Source: Alphaproteobacteria bacterium (GTDB lineage Bacteria > Pseudomonadota > Alphaproteobacteria > Rhodobacterales > Rhodobacteraceae). Taken from it: 50,404 nucleotides of DNA. Under the pieces are notes generated by a model, which saw nothing but the letters and a program-made list of their open reading frames with translations, searched no databases and had not been told where the DNA came from. The translations under genes were made by a program, and so were the position numbers. The stretch is from assembly GCA_030431485.1 (NCBI GenBank), contig JAUIIR010000027.1:1-50404 (forward strand), read 5' to 3'. Position 1 is the first letter of the stretch. Each line of letters begins with the position of its first letter. Of this stretch, positions 25,558 to 34,416 are shown piece after piece.

Positions 25558-25948
25558 ACGTCCTCCAAAAAGGTCCCAGAACCTAATCTTGGTCTCCAAT
25601 AAATTTTTCACAACCGGTGACTACCCTTACTCGTCTGTCTTTAGAGCATATGGCCGTCAAAAAATGGCGCAATTGAAAGGTGGGTTCGACTCAGGATTTG
25701 TAGCGGCACCTGACGCTAAAGAGCATCACTTCAGCAGTATGCCCTAAGAATAAGCGGAGAAACGACTGGTTTAACTGGAAAAGAGACCGTTTGCACAATT
25801 CTGCGAGCGGCTGTTTGGGCGACCCTTCGGCTGCGATCTTCTGGCTGTGCAGCACCCGAATCCGCATGTTGCGAGTGCCCTAAAGTTGCCCTGCAGAGCC
25901 AAGATTTGTCCGGCGAAAATTTTGCACAAGAAATCCGCGCGAAAGCGC
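25558..25948. other. Intergenic stretch between the LytTR gene and tRNA-Asp
   Basis: About 390 bases without a convincing gene on either strand. It must hold the promoter of the LytTR regulator (minus strand). No repeat, attachment site or recognised small RNA was seen, although the length leaves room for one. Confidence 0.5.
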
Positions 25949-25977
25949 TTGACGGGGCAGGGCGCTGACCATAGAAC
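25949..25977 (+). promoter_or_regulatory. Promoter of the tRNA-Asp pair
   Basis: TTGACG (25949-25954), 17-base spacer, TAGAAC (25972-25977), with the first tRNA starting 32 bases later. The -35 is embedded in AAAGCGCTTG, as at the tRNA-Val(TAC) promoter. Confidence 0.55.
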
Positions 25978-26008
25978 CCGCGTCACGCCCAGATGCGGGC
26001 GGCAGTGA

Positions 26009-26085
26009 GCGGTTGTAGCTCAGTTGGTTAGAGTACCGGCCTGTCACGCCGGGGGTCGCGGGTTCGAGCCCCGTCAACCGCGCCA
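26009..26085 (+). tRNA. tRNA-Asp (GTC), copy 1
   Basis: A 77-base gene with acceptor GCGGTTG/CAACCGC, discriminator G and encoded CCA. The anticodon loop CTGTCAC gives GTC. The GUC anticodon is a substrate for the tgt enzyme encoded upstream. Confidence 0.98.
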
Positions 26086-26114
26086 CCACTGCCCGATGCA
26101 TCGACGTGAAATGC

Positions 26115-26191
26115 GCGGTTGTAGCTCAGTTGGTTAGAGTACCGGCCTGTCACGCCGGGGGTCGCGGGTTCGAGCCCCGTCAACCGCGCCA
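26115..26191 (+). tRNA. tRNA-Asp (GTC), copy 2
   Basis: Identical in sequence to the copy at 26009-26085, with a 29-base spacer. No promoter is visible in the spacer, so the pair is probably one transcript. Confidence 0.98.
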
Positions 26192-26206
26192 TTTACCCCT
26201 CCGACG

Positions 26207-27067
26207 TCAAAGAGTCTTGAGAAATCCAAGCAATGCTTTGGTGGTTGCCTCTGGCGATTGGTCGGGGAAAAAGTGCCCGCCGTCGATGGCCGCGTAGTGC
26301 ATGTCGCTCAATCTGTCGCGCCATGTGTCGGGCACATCCAAAAGGCGCGCCATTGCTCCGTCTTTTCCGTAGAGAACCAGTGCGGGGCACGTCACTTTAC
26401 GGTTGAGGTCCTCACGATCTTGCGCCCAGTCGATCTCAATGGCCGCGCGATAGTCGTGGCACATGGAGCGGATGCACTCCGGGTTACGCCACGCAGCGCG
26501 GTACTCCGCCAAAAGATCCGGCTCAAAATCGTCAAGAGTGGCTTTGCCAAAGCCCAAGAGGCACCGTTCGAAATAGGCATCGGGGTCATGCCCGATCATT
26601 GTTTCGGGAAACGGAAATGGCTGAGCGAGGAATAGCCAGTGATAATAGGCTTTGGCTATCTCAGTTGTCATCTCCGCTAGTAGGTGCTCGGTTGGGACAA
26701 TGTCCATGACAGTCGCGCTTTGCACTATATGCGGGTGATCCAGGGCCATGCGGTGCACGGTCCGCGCGCCTCGGTCATGCCCAACAGCATGGAAAGCGCT
26801 GTGCCCCAAGGATGCCATCAACTCTACCATGTCCTGCGCCATGTGCCGAAAGCTCATATCGCGCATCGCTTCAGGCTTGCTGCTATCGCCATAGCCGCGC
26901 AAGTCGGCCGTCACGACGGTGAACTCTTCGGAGAGCGGTGGAACAAGCGGTCGCCACATGGCACGGGTTTGCGGAAAACCATGTAGCAACAGAAGAGGTG
27001 GTCCGTTGCCGACCAACTCATATGCAATTGTCTGTGTTTGGTGTCGGAAAAGAAAGGGGCGTGTCAT
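26207..27067 (-). CDS. Alpha/beta hydrolase resembling haloacetate (fluoroacetate) dehalogenase
   Basis: A 286-residue alpha/beta hydrolase. The nucleophile elbow is GHDRGAR with Asp98, not Ser, and the two Arg (R99, R102) bind substrate carboxylate in fluoroacetate dehalogenases. The halide-binding pair His143-Trp144 occurs in YYHWLFLAQPFPFPE, a stretch characteristic of that group. The third-acid candidate is D122 and the base His is in GGHFFPD (near 266). The oxyanion motif is HGFPQT (29-34). All key residues I know of for haloacetate dehalogenases are present, although epoxide hydrolase is the alternative. Its start overlaps the stop of an upstream membrane-protein gene by four bases. Confidence 0.84.
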   Translation of the reverse strand: MTRPFLFRHQTQTIAYELVGNGPPLLLLHGFPQTRAMWRPLVPPLSEEFTVVTADLRGYGDSSKPEAMRDMSFRHMAQDMVELMASLGHSAFHAVGHDRGARTVHRMALDHPHIVQSATVMDIVPTEHLLAEMTTEIAKAYYHWLFLAQPFPFPETMIGHDPDAYFERCLLGFGKATLDDFEPDLLAEYRAAWRNPECIRSMCHDYRAAIEIDWAQDREDLNRKVTCPALVLYGKDGAMARLLDVPDTWRDRLSDMHYAAIDGGHFFPDQSPEATTKALLGFLKTL

Positions 27068-27630
27068 TTCGCCGAAGATGACACCGCCACAACGCTTGTC
27101 CAGTCAATCTCGGCAATCTCTGACGTCCGGGCTTGTGCGTAGGTCAGTACGTCTTCGGGGCTTTCGAAGCCCGCGTATTGCAAGCCGGTTTCGACATGGG
27201 TCTGATCAAGCGTGCTGACACCAATCGCGGCGATTGCCCCAACCACCAGTCCAGCTGCATTTCCACGACCCGTTGCGCGTGTATTGAAGCAGCGTAGGAC
27301 ATTGGCCAGGTAAAAGACGATCAGGCCAATCATAAGCAGAGTGATTCCGTTCATCGCATAGTGAACAAATTGGAGGGGCCACCCCGAGCGGACAAGCAGT
27401 TCCTGAACGGTGTCTGGGTTGTTTGCAGCGTAGAGGCACGTCAGTGTCGCTGCGAAGCTGAAAACGGTCATCTGCAGCGGTTTGGTCGTGCCCCGTGCCG
27501 CGCGCTTACCCAGTTCCCACGGTTTCCGATCGTCACGTTGTTTCGCGGGGGTCGTGGCGAAAGCAGGATCAAGCCGCTGAATGCGGGCATTGAAATCGTT
27601 GCGATCCTGTTTTTTGAACACTCTTCTCAT
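27064..27630 (-). CDS. Hypothetical membrane protein, coupled to the hydrolase
   Basis: A 188-residue protein not recognised. The first ~50 residues are basic and polar (MRRVFKKQDRNDFNARIQRLDP), followed by three hydrophobic stretches (near 55-72, 88-112 and 124-140) and a soluble acidic tail. A GTG at 27639 is an alternative start. The four-base overlap with the dehalogenase-like gene makes an operon likely, but nothing in the sequence shows transport of a haloacid. Confidence 0.7.
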   Translation of the reverse strand: MRRVFKKQDRNDFNARIQRLDPAFATTPAKQRDDRKPWELGKRAARGTTKPLQMTVFSFAATLTCLYAANNPDTVQELLVRSGWPLQFVHYAMNGITLLMIGLIVFYLANVLRCFNTRATGRGNAAGLVVGAIAAIGVSTLDQTHVETGLQYAGFESPEDVLTYAQARTSEIAEIDWTSVVAVSSSAK

Positions 27631-27745
27631 GGCACTCACGTTTTACGGGAAAATGTGACCAGAATTGGAACGGCCTGTGTCCAAGATACGAAAATTCAGA
27701 GCAATTCTCCGTATTTGACTTAACGTCACCTCGCCAAATCGACGC

Positions 27746-29122
27746 TTATTCGGAACTGAGCGCAGCTAGAATGCGGGCCCAGCTTCTTGTTCCTTTGTGG
27801 AAGCTTTCCACGTCGTATTTTTCGTTCGGGCTGTGAATCTGGTCGTCGTCCTTGCCAAAGCCGATCAGCATCGACTCCGTGCCCAGTATCGTTTGGAAGT
27901 ACCCGGCGACGGGAATCGAGCCGCCGCAGCCAATAAAGGCGGCCTCATCAGGCCATTCTTCGCTCAATGCGGCGCGAGCTTTTTCAAAAGCCGGGTTATC
28001 GATCGACATGACCGAAGCCTGAGACGCTCCGTGCCCCTTGAAGGCCACTTCACAATCATCCGGAACGAGGTCTGTCACCATCTGACGAAAGTTCTCGCGA
28101 ATGGCGAGAGGGTCTTGTTTCCCGACCAGTCGGAAGCTGATCTTCGCGCTGGCTTTTGAAGGCAATACGGTTTTAAAGCCCTCTCCCTGATAGCCACCGC
28201 CAATACCGTTGACTTCGCAAGTTGGCCGGGACCAAAGCATCTCAAGAGCGCTCCGACCGCTTTCACCTGCTAGTGCGCTCAGGCCGACGTCTCCCAGAAA
28301 TGCCGAGTGATCAAACCCCAGCGCGTCCCATTGCTTGAGAACATCCTCGGGGATATCCGGGACCCCGTCATAGAACGCGGGAATGGTGATGCGGCCTGTA
28401 TCGTCGTGCAGCTTCGCAATGATCCGGCTCAAGACCCGGATCGGGTTCATGGCAGCGCCCCCGTACATACCGGAGTGCAGGTCGCGTGATGGTCCGGTAA
28501 TAGTGATCTCTTCCTGCAGCATTCCGCGCAGCATCGTTGTGATCGCGGGTACGCGGCTGTCGAAAAGACCGGTGTCACAGATCAAGGCAACATCGGCTTT
28601 CAATTCCTCGGCATTCTCTTTGAGAAAGGGAACAAGTGACGGGGAGCCGGACTCTTCTTCGCCTTCGAAGAAAAAGGTGATTTTGCAAGGCGGGGCGCCA
28701 TGTTCAGCGATCCAAGCGCGGCACGCCTCAACAAAGGTCATCAATTGCCCTTTGTCATCTGCAGCCCCGCGCCCACGCAAGACCTGGCCTTTTGACGTGT
28801 CTTCGAGTTGAGGGTCGAACGGGTCATTGTCCCAAAGATCAAGCGGATCGACCGGCTGAACGTCGTAGTGACCGTAAAACAGCAGATGCGGTCCGGGGCC
28901 ATCTATGTGGCCGACCACCATGGGATGGCCCGGCGTTAGCCGTTTTTCGGCCGCGATGCCCATAGACTGCAGGTCTGATACCAGCCAATCAGCGGCCAGG
29001 TTACAGTCTTTACTGTAGGCCGGGTCGGTCGAAATCGAGGGAATGCGTAGAAATGCCTTCAGCCGGTCAAGGCTGTCCGAAAGGTTAGAATCAATTCGGT
29101 CAAGGACGGGTTCTACGGACAT
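27746..29122 (-). CDS. M20-family dipeptidase/metallopeptidase
   Basis: A 458-residue cytoplasmic zinc peptidase of the M20 (dapE/ArgE/CPG2) group with a dimerisation insert. Metal and catalytic motifs in order: YGHYDVQPVDP, RGAADDKGQ, FFFEGEEESGSPS, ICDTG and DDQIHSPNE. The length and these motifs match M20 dipeptidases with broad specificity. The start at 29122 is set by AGGAG seven bases upstream; the frame extends 13 codons further without a ribosome site. It stands alone, divergent from hemA. Confidence 0.93.
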   Translation of the reverse strand: MSVEPVLDRIDSNLSDSLDRLKAFLRIPSISTDPAYSKDCNLAADWLVSDLQSMGIAAEKRLTPGHPMVVGHIDGPGPHLLFYGHYDVQPVDPLDLWDNDPFDPQLEDTSKGQVLRGRGAADDKGQLMTFVEACRAWIAEHGAPPCKITFFFEGEEESGSPSLVPFLKENAEELKADVALICDTGLFDSRVPAITTMLRGMLQEEITITGPSRDLHSGMYGGAAMNPIRVLSRIIAKLHDDTGRITIPAFYDGVPDIPEDVLKQWDALGFDHSAFLGDVGLSALAGESGRSALEMLWSRPTCEVNGIGGGYQGEGFKTVLPSKASAKISFRLVGKQDPLAIRENFRQMVTDLVPDDCEVAFKGHGASQASVMSIDNPAFEKARAALSEEWPDEAAFIGCGGSIPVAGYFQTILGTESMLIGFGKDDDQIHSPNEKYDVESFHKGTRSWARILAALSSE

Positions 29123-29263
29123 AATCTGGCTCCTGTTCATGATTTGACGGAACCCTACCACCGCGTTGACCGCTGTCCAGTGACGCAGGAGTGATGCTGC
29201 GCGCCCGAATGATATGAGAAATATGCAGATTTTTGAGAGATCCGAGCTGTCGGGGCGCGTTGC

Positions 29264-29306
29264 TTGATACAGATCAAGGCTGCGACCCTTCGTCGTTCCC
29301 TATGCA
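29264..29306 (+). promoter_or_regulatory. FnrL box and -10 element of the hemA promoter
   Basis: TTGAT-ACAG-ATCAA (29264-29277) is a perfect FNR consensus. A -10-like CTATGC/TATGCA lies at 29300-29306; with the box centred at -41.5 the transcription start would be near 29312. This is the geometry of a class II FNR-activated promoter. FnrL control of hemA is known in Rhodobacter sphaeroides. Confidence 0.8.
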
Positions 29307-29405
29307 CATTGTCAGAACGACACGCGATCTATATCCATTCTAAAACGTGAATGCGACGGGCTTGAGGAGACGGCCCTCAAAGATCGCAGCCTGAAGGAGA
29401 CGCCG

Positions 29406-30629
29406 GTGCACTACGCAGACAAACTCGACGAAGCCCTCAACAGTTTGCACGAAGAGGGGCGTTATCGGACGTTTATCGACATCGAGCGTCAAAACGGCCA
29501 GTTCCCGCATGCGGTGTGGCGCAAGCCGGATGGCAGTGAGCAGGACATTACTGTCTGGTGCGGCAATGACTATCTCGGCATGGGGCAACATCCGGCGGTT
29601 CTGGAAGCCATGCACGAGGCCCTGGATGCCACCGGGGCAGGCTCAGGCGGCACACGCAACATCTCCGGCACTACTGTGTATCACAAGCGTCTTGAAGCCG
29701 AGCTGGCGGACCTGCATCAGAAAGAAGCGGCTTTGCTCTTCACGTCGGCCTACATCGCAAATGACGCAACGTTGTCGACTTTGCCAAAGCTCTTCCCCGG
29801 TTTGATCATTTACTCCGACGCGCTGAACCATGCTTCGATGATCGAAGGTGTGCGCCGCAACGGTGGGGCAAAGCGCATCTTCCGGCACAACGATGTGGAA
29901 CATCTGCGCGAGTTGATGGCTGCGGATGATCCGGACGCGCCCAAGGTGATTGCATTTGAGTCGATCTATTCGATGGATGGCGACTTTGGCCCGATCGAAG
30001 CGATCTGTGACCTGGCCGACGAATTCGGCGCACTCACCTATATCGACGAAGTGCACGCGGTTGGAATGTATGGTCCGCGCGGCGCAGGTGTTGCAGAACG
30101 CGACGGTCTCATGGACCGGATCGACATCATCAACGGCACCTTGGCCAAAGCCTATGGCGTGATGGGTGGCTATATCGCCTCATCCGCAAAAATGTGCGAT
30201 GCAATCAGGTCTTATGCCCCGGGGTTCATTTTCACAACTTCGCTTCCACCAGCAGTGGCAGCAGGGGCCGCGGCTTCGGTTGCACATCTGAAGACCGACC
30301 AGAGACTGCGCGATCAACACCAACTGCAAGCGCGCATTCTGAAGATGCGCCTCAAGGCGTTGGGGCTGCCGATCGTGGATCATGGCAGCCATATCATCCC
30401 GGTGATCGTCGGCGACCCAGTTCACACCAAACAGATGTCGGACATGATGCTCGACCGTTTCGGGATTTACGTGCAGCCGATCAACTTCCCGACTGTTCCG
30501 CGAGGTACGGAACGGCTGCGGTTCACTCCGTCTCCGGTGCATGGACCGAAGGAGATCGATAAGCTGGTTAAAGCTATGGATGAACTTTGGGCGCATTGTG
30601 CGCTGAATCGCGCCGAACTTAGCGCCTAG
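29406..30629 (+). CDS. hemA: 5-aminolevulinate synthase
   Basis: A 407-residue PLP enzyme condensing glycine and succinyl-CoA, the first step of haem in alphaproteobacteria (C4 pathway). Typical N-terminus [47 protein letters not shown]; catalytic Lys near 248 in [12 protein letters not shown]-terminal [21 protein letters not shown]. The start is GTG at 29406, with AAGGAG six bases upstream. A perfect FNR box about 130 bases upstream implies higher expression at low oxygen. It also supplies the precursor for the siroheme made by the cobA product. Confidence 0.97.
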   Translation: MHYADKLDEALNSLHEEGRYRTFIDIERQNGQFPHAVWRKPDGSEQDITVWCGNDYLGMGQHPAVLEAMHEALDATGAGSGGTRNISGTTVYHKRLEAELADLHQKEAALLFTSAYIANDATLSTLPKLFPGLIIYSDALNHASMIEGVRRNGGAKRIFRHNDVEHLRELMAADDPDAPKVIAFESIYSMDGDFGPIEAICDLADEFGALTYIDEVHAVGMYGPRGAGVAERDGLMDRIDIINGTLAKAYGVMGGYIASSAKMCDAIRSYAPGFIFTTSLPPAVAAGAAASVAHLKTDQRLRDQHQLQARILKMRLKALGLPIVDHGSHIIPVIVGDPVHTKQMSDMMLDRFGIYVQPINFPTVPRGTERLRFTPSPVHGPKEIDKLVKAMDELWAHCALNRAELSA

Positions 30630-30755
30630 CGCGTGGAATCAGTGCAAACAACCTTGTCGTATGGTATCTAAAGAGTAATAAAACGCGCGACTCGACTCAC
30701 TAGTACGCGCGACGCAGGCAGCGTGTAGGCGGTAGTACGACAAGGGGCAGCGCGT

Positions 30756-32342
30756 ATGATTGGGCGAAAAACCCAAAGAGTGTCGCAAGATGAAACCGAA
30801 GAAAAGCCGCGTGGGTTCGATGATTTCGAACTCAGGCTTGGTGACGTCATGCGCGGGGAACGCGCCACGCTAGGAAAGTCCTTGTTGGATGTGCAACGCG
30901 AATTGCGCATCAAAGCAAGTTACATCGCTGCCATCGAAAATTGCGATCCGACGGCGTTTGATACACCGGGTTTCATTGCGGGCTACGTCCGCTCATATGC
31001 TCGCTATCTGGGGATGGATCCGGATGATACCTATGCTGTGTTCTGTGCCGAAAGCGGGTTTGAGACCGCGCACGGTATGTCAGATGCAGCCTCGTCGCGG
31101 AAAAAACCAGACGTCGCGCATGGTCTGACACAACAGCCGAAAGCCCGTGACCCGTTTTCGCAACCGGCGTTGCCATTTGCGCCAGGCAACGACTCGTTTG
31201 TGTCCCGGATTGAGCCCGGTGCCATTGGGTCTACCCTTGTATTGGTGCTGTTGCTTGGTGGTTTGGGCTACGGCGGCTACTCTGTTTTGCAAGAAGTGCA
31301 GCGCGTTCAGCTTGCTCCGGTAGATCAGACCCCCGTAGTTTTGAGCGATCTTGACCCTTTGCAAACGGCAACACCATCCGCCGATACAGGTTTGGAAACG
31401 CCCGAAGCCGACGTTGCCGCAGGAGTGTTCACTCCGCCCGCATCGGTCGAGGCCTTCGACCGTCTATATCGGCCTCAGGCGCTTGACGTGCCAGTGCTAG
31501 TTGCGCGCGACGCACCGATCTCGACGCTTGATCCAAACAGTGTGGGCGCTTTTGCACAGATTGCGACGCGTGATTTGCCATCGGTTGATCTTGATCCGGC
31601 AACCATCCGTTTCGGATCTGCGAATGCGTTACCCCAAGACGGTGTCACGCTGATCGCAGCACGGCCCGCCTGGGTGCGGGTGCGTGGGGATGACCGCTCG
31701 GTTTTATTTGAAAAGGTCATGGCTGCGGGTGACACGTGGACTGTTCCGGCCTCGGAAGCTGACGCTTTACTGAATGTGGGGGAAAGCGGTGCGGTGTATG
31801 TTTCCGTAAATGGCCAAACTGTGGGACCCGTCGGTCCCTCTGGCACGGTGACCTCCGACTTGCCCCTGGACGGCCCAACATTGGCGGCAATTCTTGAACC
31901 CGCTGCGCTCCAGAACGATCAGGATCTGAACCGGGTTTTGGCCGGTCTGACGAACGATGGCGCTCAACCGGTGATTGGGCAGCCCAAGATCCTCGAGGAC
32001 TCGGCTCCCGGTGTTACCTTGGTTGCGGTACGCCCGGCATGGATCCGGGTTCGTGCGGCAGATGGCACCGTGATCTATGAAACCATCATGAATGCGGGTG
32101 ACACCTACGAGGTGCCGGTGACGGAAGAACCGCCAACATTGCGCGTTGGCGAATCCGGCGCGATTTACTTTGCCATGAACGGCCAGACGTATGGCCCGGC
32201 GGGTTCGCGCGGATCTGTGACGTCAAATCTTGCTTTGTCCGTCGACTCGCTCTCGCAGAGCTACTCTGTTGCGTCGATCGAAGCAGACAGCGATTTGGCG
32301 CGGGTCGTAGCGGAACTCGAAATCCAACAGCCTCTGGAATAA
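30756..32342 (+). CDS. RodZ-like protein with HTH, one membrane helix and duplicated C-terminal domain
   Basis: A 528-residue bitopic protein. Residues ~25-105 are an HTH_25 domain (LGDVMRGERATLGKSLLDVQRELRIKASYIAAIEN in two parts), the MreB-binding fold of RodZ. One membrane helix lies near 154-178. The C-terminal region has two DUF4115-like copies, ~295-372 and ~418-495, sharing blocks such as RPAW(V/I)RVR, AGDT and VGESGA(V/I)Y. RodZ normally has one such domain and links MreB to the cell-wall machinery; duplication is unusual but may be common in this lineage. ispG follows after 106 bases. Confidence 0.85.
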   Translation: MIGRKTQRVSQDETEEKPRGFDDFELRLGDVMRGERATLGKSLLDVQRELRIKASYIAAIENCDPTAFDTPGFIAGYVRSYARYLGMDPDDTYAVFCAESGFETAHGMSDAASSRKKPDVAHGLTQQPKARDPFSQPALPFAPGNDSFVSRIEPGAIGSTLVLVLLLGGLGYGGYSVLQEVQRVQLAPVDQTPVVLSDLDPLQTATPSADTGLETPEADVAAGVFTPPASVEAFDRLYRPQALDVPVLVARDAPISTLDPNSVGAFAQIATRDLPSVDLDPATIRFGSANALPQDGVTLIAARPAWVRVRGDDRSVLFEKVMAAGDTWTVPASEADALLNVGESGAVYVSVNGQTVGPVGPSGTVTSDLPLDGPTLAAILEPAALQNDQDLNRVLAGLTNDGAQPVIGQPKILEDSAPGVTLVAVRPAWIRVRAADGTVIYETIMNAGDTYEVPVTEEPPTLRVGESGAIYFAMNGQTYGPAGSRGSVTSNLALSVDSLSQSYSVASIEADSDLARVVAELEIQQPLE

Positions 32343-32408
32343 GCGTCGCAGCCTTGGTTGCCATGCTTGAAGCACCGGTTCGCCGGGCCTAGCTATATCC
32401 GTAAATAG

Positions 32409-32418
32409 ACTGTACAGT
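32409..32418. promoter_or_regulatory. Palindrome upstream of ispG
   Basis: ACTGTACAGT is a perfect 10-base palindrome 30 bases before the ispG start, next to a TTGACA-like element. It may be a repressor site. Confidence 0.35.
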
Positions 32419-32448
32419 TTGGTTGACACTTTGCTGACGGAGGGCTGC

Positions 32449-33576
32449 ATGAGCCTCAATCACATTCGCCCGTGGCGTAATATCTATCGCCGCAAATCGC
32501 GCCAGATCATGGTGGGCAATGTGCCGGTTGGGGGGGATGCGCCAATTTCGGTTCAGACCATGACCAACACACTTACGCCGGATGTGACGGCAACGGTTGC
32601 TCAGGTTCAGGCCGCAGCAGATGCGGGCGCAGACATCGTCCGGATTTCGGTGCCAGACGAAGACAGTTCGCGGGCTCTGAAGGAAATCGTCAGGGAAAGT
32701 CCTGTACCCATCGTGGCCGACATCCACTTTCACTATAAACGCGGTATCGAAGCTGCGGAGGCCGGTGCATCCTGTCTGCGGATCAATCCCGGCAATATCG
32801 GGTCGTCCGAGCGAGTGAAGGAGGTCATCAAAGCCGCCCGCGACTACAATTGTTCGATACGCATCGGCGTGAACGCGGGGTCTTTGGAAAAGCATCTCCT
32901 TGAGAAATATGGTGAGCCGTGTCCCGATGCGATGGTCGAGTCTGGTCTGGATCATATCAAGATTCTGCAAGACAATGATTTTCATGAGTTCAAGATCAGC
33001 TGCAAAGCATCCGACGTGTTTATGGCGGCAGCGGCCTATCAGCAGTTGGCAGAGGCGACGGATGCGCCGATTCACCTTGGCATTACGGAAGCTGGCGGGC
33101 TCATGTCGGGGACTATCAAGTCCGCAATCGGACTGGGCAATCTTCTTTGGATGGGCATTGGCGATACCATCCGGGTGTCGCTGTCGGCCGATCCGGTCGA
33201 AGAGGTCAAGGTCGGTTACGAGATCCTGAAATCCCTTGGTCTTCGGCATCGTGGCGTGAACATCATTTCCTGCCCAAGCTGCGCGAGACAGGGCTTTGAT
33301 GTGATCAAGACTGTTGAAACGCTGGAGAAGCGGCTGGAGCACATCAAAACACCCATGAGCCTGTCAATCATTGGCTGCGTGGTGAACGGTCCGGGCGAGG
33401 CCCTGATGACTGACGTCGGTTTCACCGGCGGCGGCAATGGGGCGGGTATGGTCTATCTTGCTGGCAAACAAAGCCACAAGATGTCCAACGATCAGATGAT
33501 CGAGCACATTGTGGAGCAGGTTGAAAAGAAAGCTGCTGAACTTGAAGCCGCAGGTGCACAGGAGGCGGCTGAGTAA
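32449..33576 (+). CDS. ispG: 4-hydroxy-3-methylbut-2-enyl-diphosphate synthase (flavodoxin)
   Basis: A 375-residue [4Fe-4S] enzyme of the MEP isoprenoid pathway, converting MEcPP to HMBPP. Cluster ligands are in [10 protein letters not shown] (C near 274 and 277) and CVVNGPGE (C near 309 with the fourth ligand Glu). N-terminal [19 protein letters not shown] and VQTMTNT are typical. The ATG at 32449 has GGAGG at six bases; an in-frame upstream GTG at 32419 lacks one. Electrons would come from flavodoxin or ferredoxin, possibly through fpr. Confidence 0.96.
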   Translation: MSLNHIRPWRNIYRRKSRQIMVGNVPVGGDAPISVQTMTNTLTPDVTATVAQVQAAADAGADIVRISVPDEDSSRALKEIVRESPVPIVADIHFHYKRGIEAAEAGASCLRINPGNIGSSERVKEVIKAARDYNCSIRIGVNAGSLEKHLLEKYGEPCPDAMVESGLDHIKILQDNDFHEFKISCKASDVFMAAAAYQQLAEATDAPIHLGITEAGGLMSGTIKSAIGLGNLLWMGIGDTIRVSLSADPVEEVKVGYEILKSLGLRHRGVNIISCPSCARQGFDVIKTVETLEKRLEHIKTPMSLSIIGCVVNGPGEALMTDVGFTGGGNGAGMVYLAGKQSHKMSNDQMIEHIVEQVEKKAAELEAAGAQEAAE

Positions 33577-33603
33577 ACCGCTAATCTTTCAAGATATTGA
33601 TGA

Positions 33604-33624
33604 GAGGCGGGTTCGAGCCGCCTC
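33604..33624. terminator. Hairpin between convergent ispG and dsbA-like genes
   Basis: GAGGCGG (33604-33610) pairs with CCGCCTC (33618-33624) across a seven-base loop. There is no clear T-tract, so its strength as a terminator is doubtful. Confidence 0.4.
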
Positions 33625-33639
33625 GTGTCACAGCACCCG

Positions 33640-34395
33640 TCAGTCCTGGCGTGCCTCCGCCACGATCTGCTGCATGGCATCAAGAGGCACGTAACCCCGC
33701 ACGAGTTGATCGCCCATGACGAATGACGGAGTTCCGTTGATTTGCAGGGTCTGGGCGAGGGCGCGGGTGGTGGCCAATTGCTCGGTGATACCCTCGTCGT
33801 CCATAGCGCCCAACACCGCGTCAGCATCCAGACCAAGGGTGTCCGCCAACCGCCGCAGGACGGTGTCATCCATTTCGCCATTGAGAACGATCAACGCTTC
33901 TTTTGCCGCCTCGTACGCTTCGTCTCCGCCAATTTCTCGGGCGGCCAAGGCAAAGCGGGAGGAAACCAAAGAGTTTTCGCCAAGGATCGGAAACTCTTTG
34001 GCGACGTAACGGATGTTGCCGTCAAGTTCGAGCAGTTGCGCAACTTCGGGATGTGCACGACGGCAGAAACCGCAGCGATAGTCGAAAAATTCGACAATCG
34101 TGACATCGCCTTCGGGATTGCCGCCAACCCAAGAATAGCCGTCATTGAAGATGGCGTCTGCATTGTTTTCGATCAGCGCCACGTCGCCCTGTGCCTGTTC
34201 GGCGGCTTGGCGCTCCTCAAGAACCTGCACGGCTTCCATGATCACTTCGGGATTTTCCAGAAGGTAAGCCCGGACCTGAGCACCAAAAGCTGCGCGGTCT
34301 TCCTCGGACATATCGCCGAGATCGAGGTCAGCTGCCTGAACCCCGGTGGCCATGAAAAGGGCTGCGATCGAGGTGGCTAGGCGGTTTTTTGTCAT
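33640..34395 (-). CDS. DsbA-family periplasmic thiol oxidoreductase
   Basis: A 251-residue exported protein with signal peptide (cleavage near VQAA, residue 22). After a helical N-terminal region (EEDRAAFGAQVRAYLLENPEVIMEAVQVLEER in parts), the thioredoxin fold carries CGFC (108-111) and the cis-Pro in NGTPSFVMG (near 217). This two-part layout matches Com1/ScsC-like DsbA proteins that oxidise or isomerise disulfides. It begins 21 bases after the M48 protease gene, so the two form an operon and probably share a role in periplasmic protein folding. Confidence 0.92.
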   Translation of the reverse strand: MTKNRLATSIAALFMATGVQAADLDLGDMSEEDRAAFGAQVRAYLLENPEVIMEAVQVLEERQAAEQAQGDVALIENNADAIFNDGYSWVGGNPEGDVTIVEFFDYRCGFCRRAHPEVAQLLELDGNIRYVAKEFPILGENSLVSSRFALAAREIGGDEAYEAAKEALIVLNGEMDDTVLRRLADTLGLDADAVLGAMDDEGITEQLATTRALAQTLQINGTPSFVMGDQLVRGYVPLDAMQQIVAEARQD

Positions 34396-34416
34396 GTGGG
34401 TCTCCGATTGTCGGGT

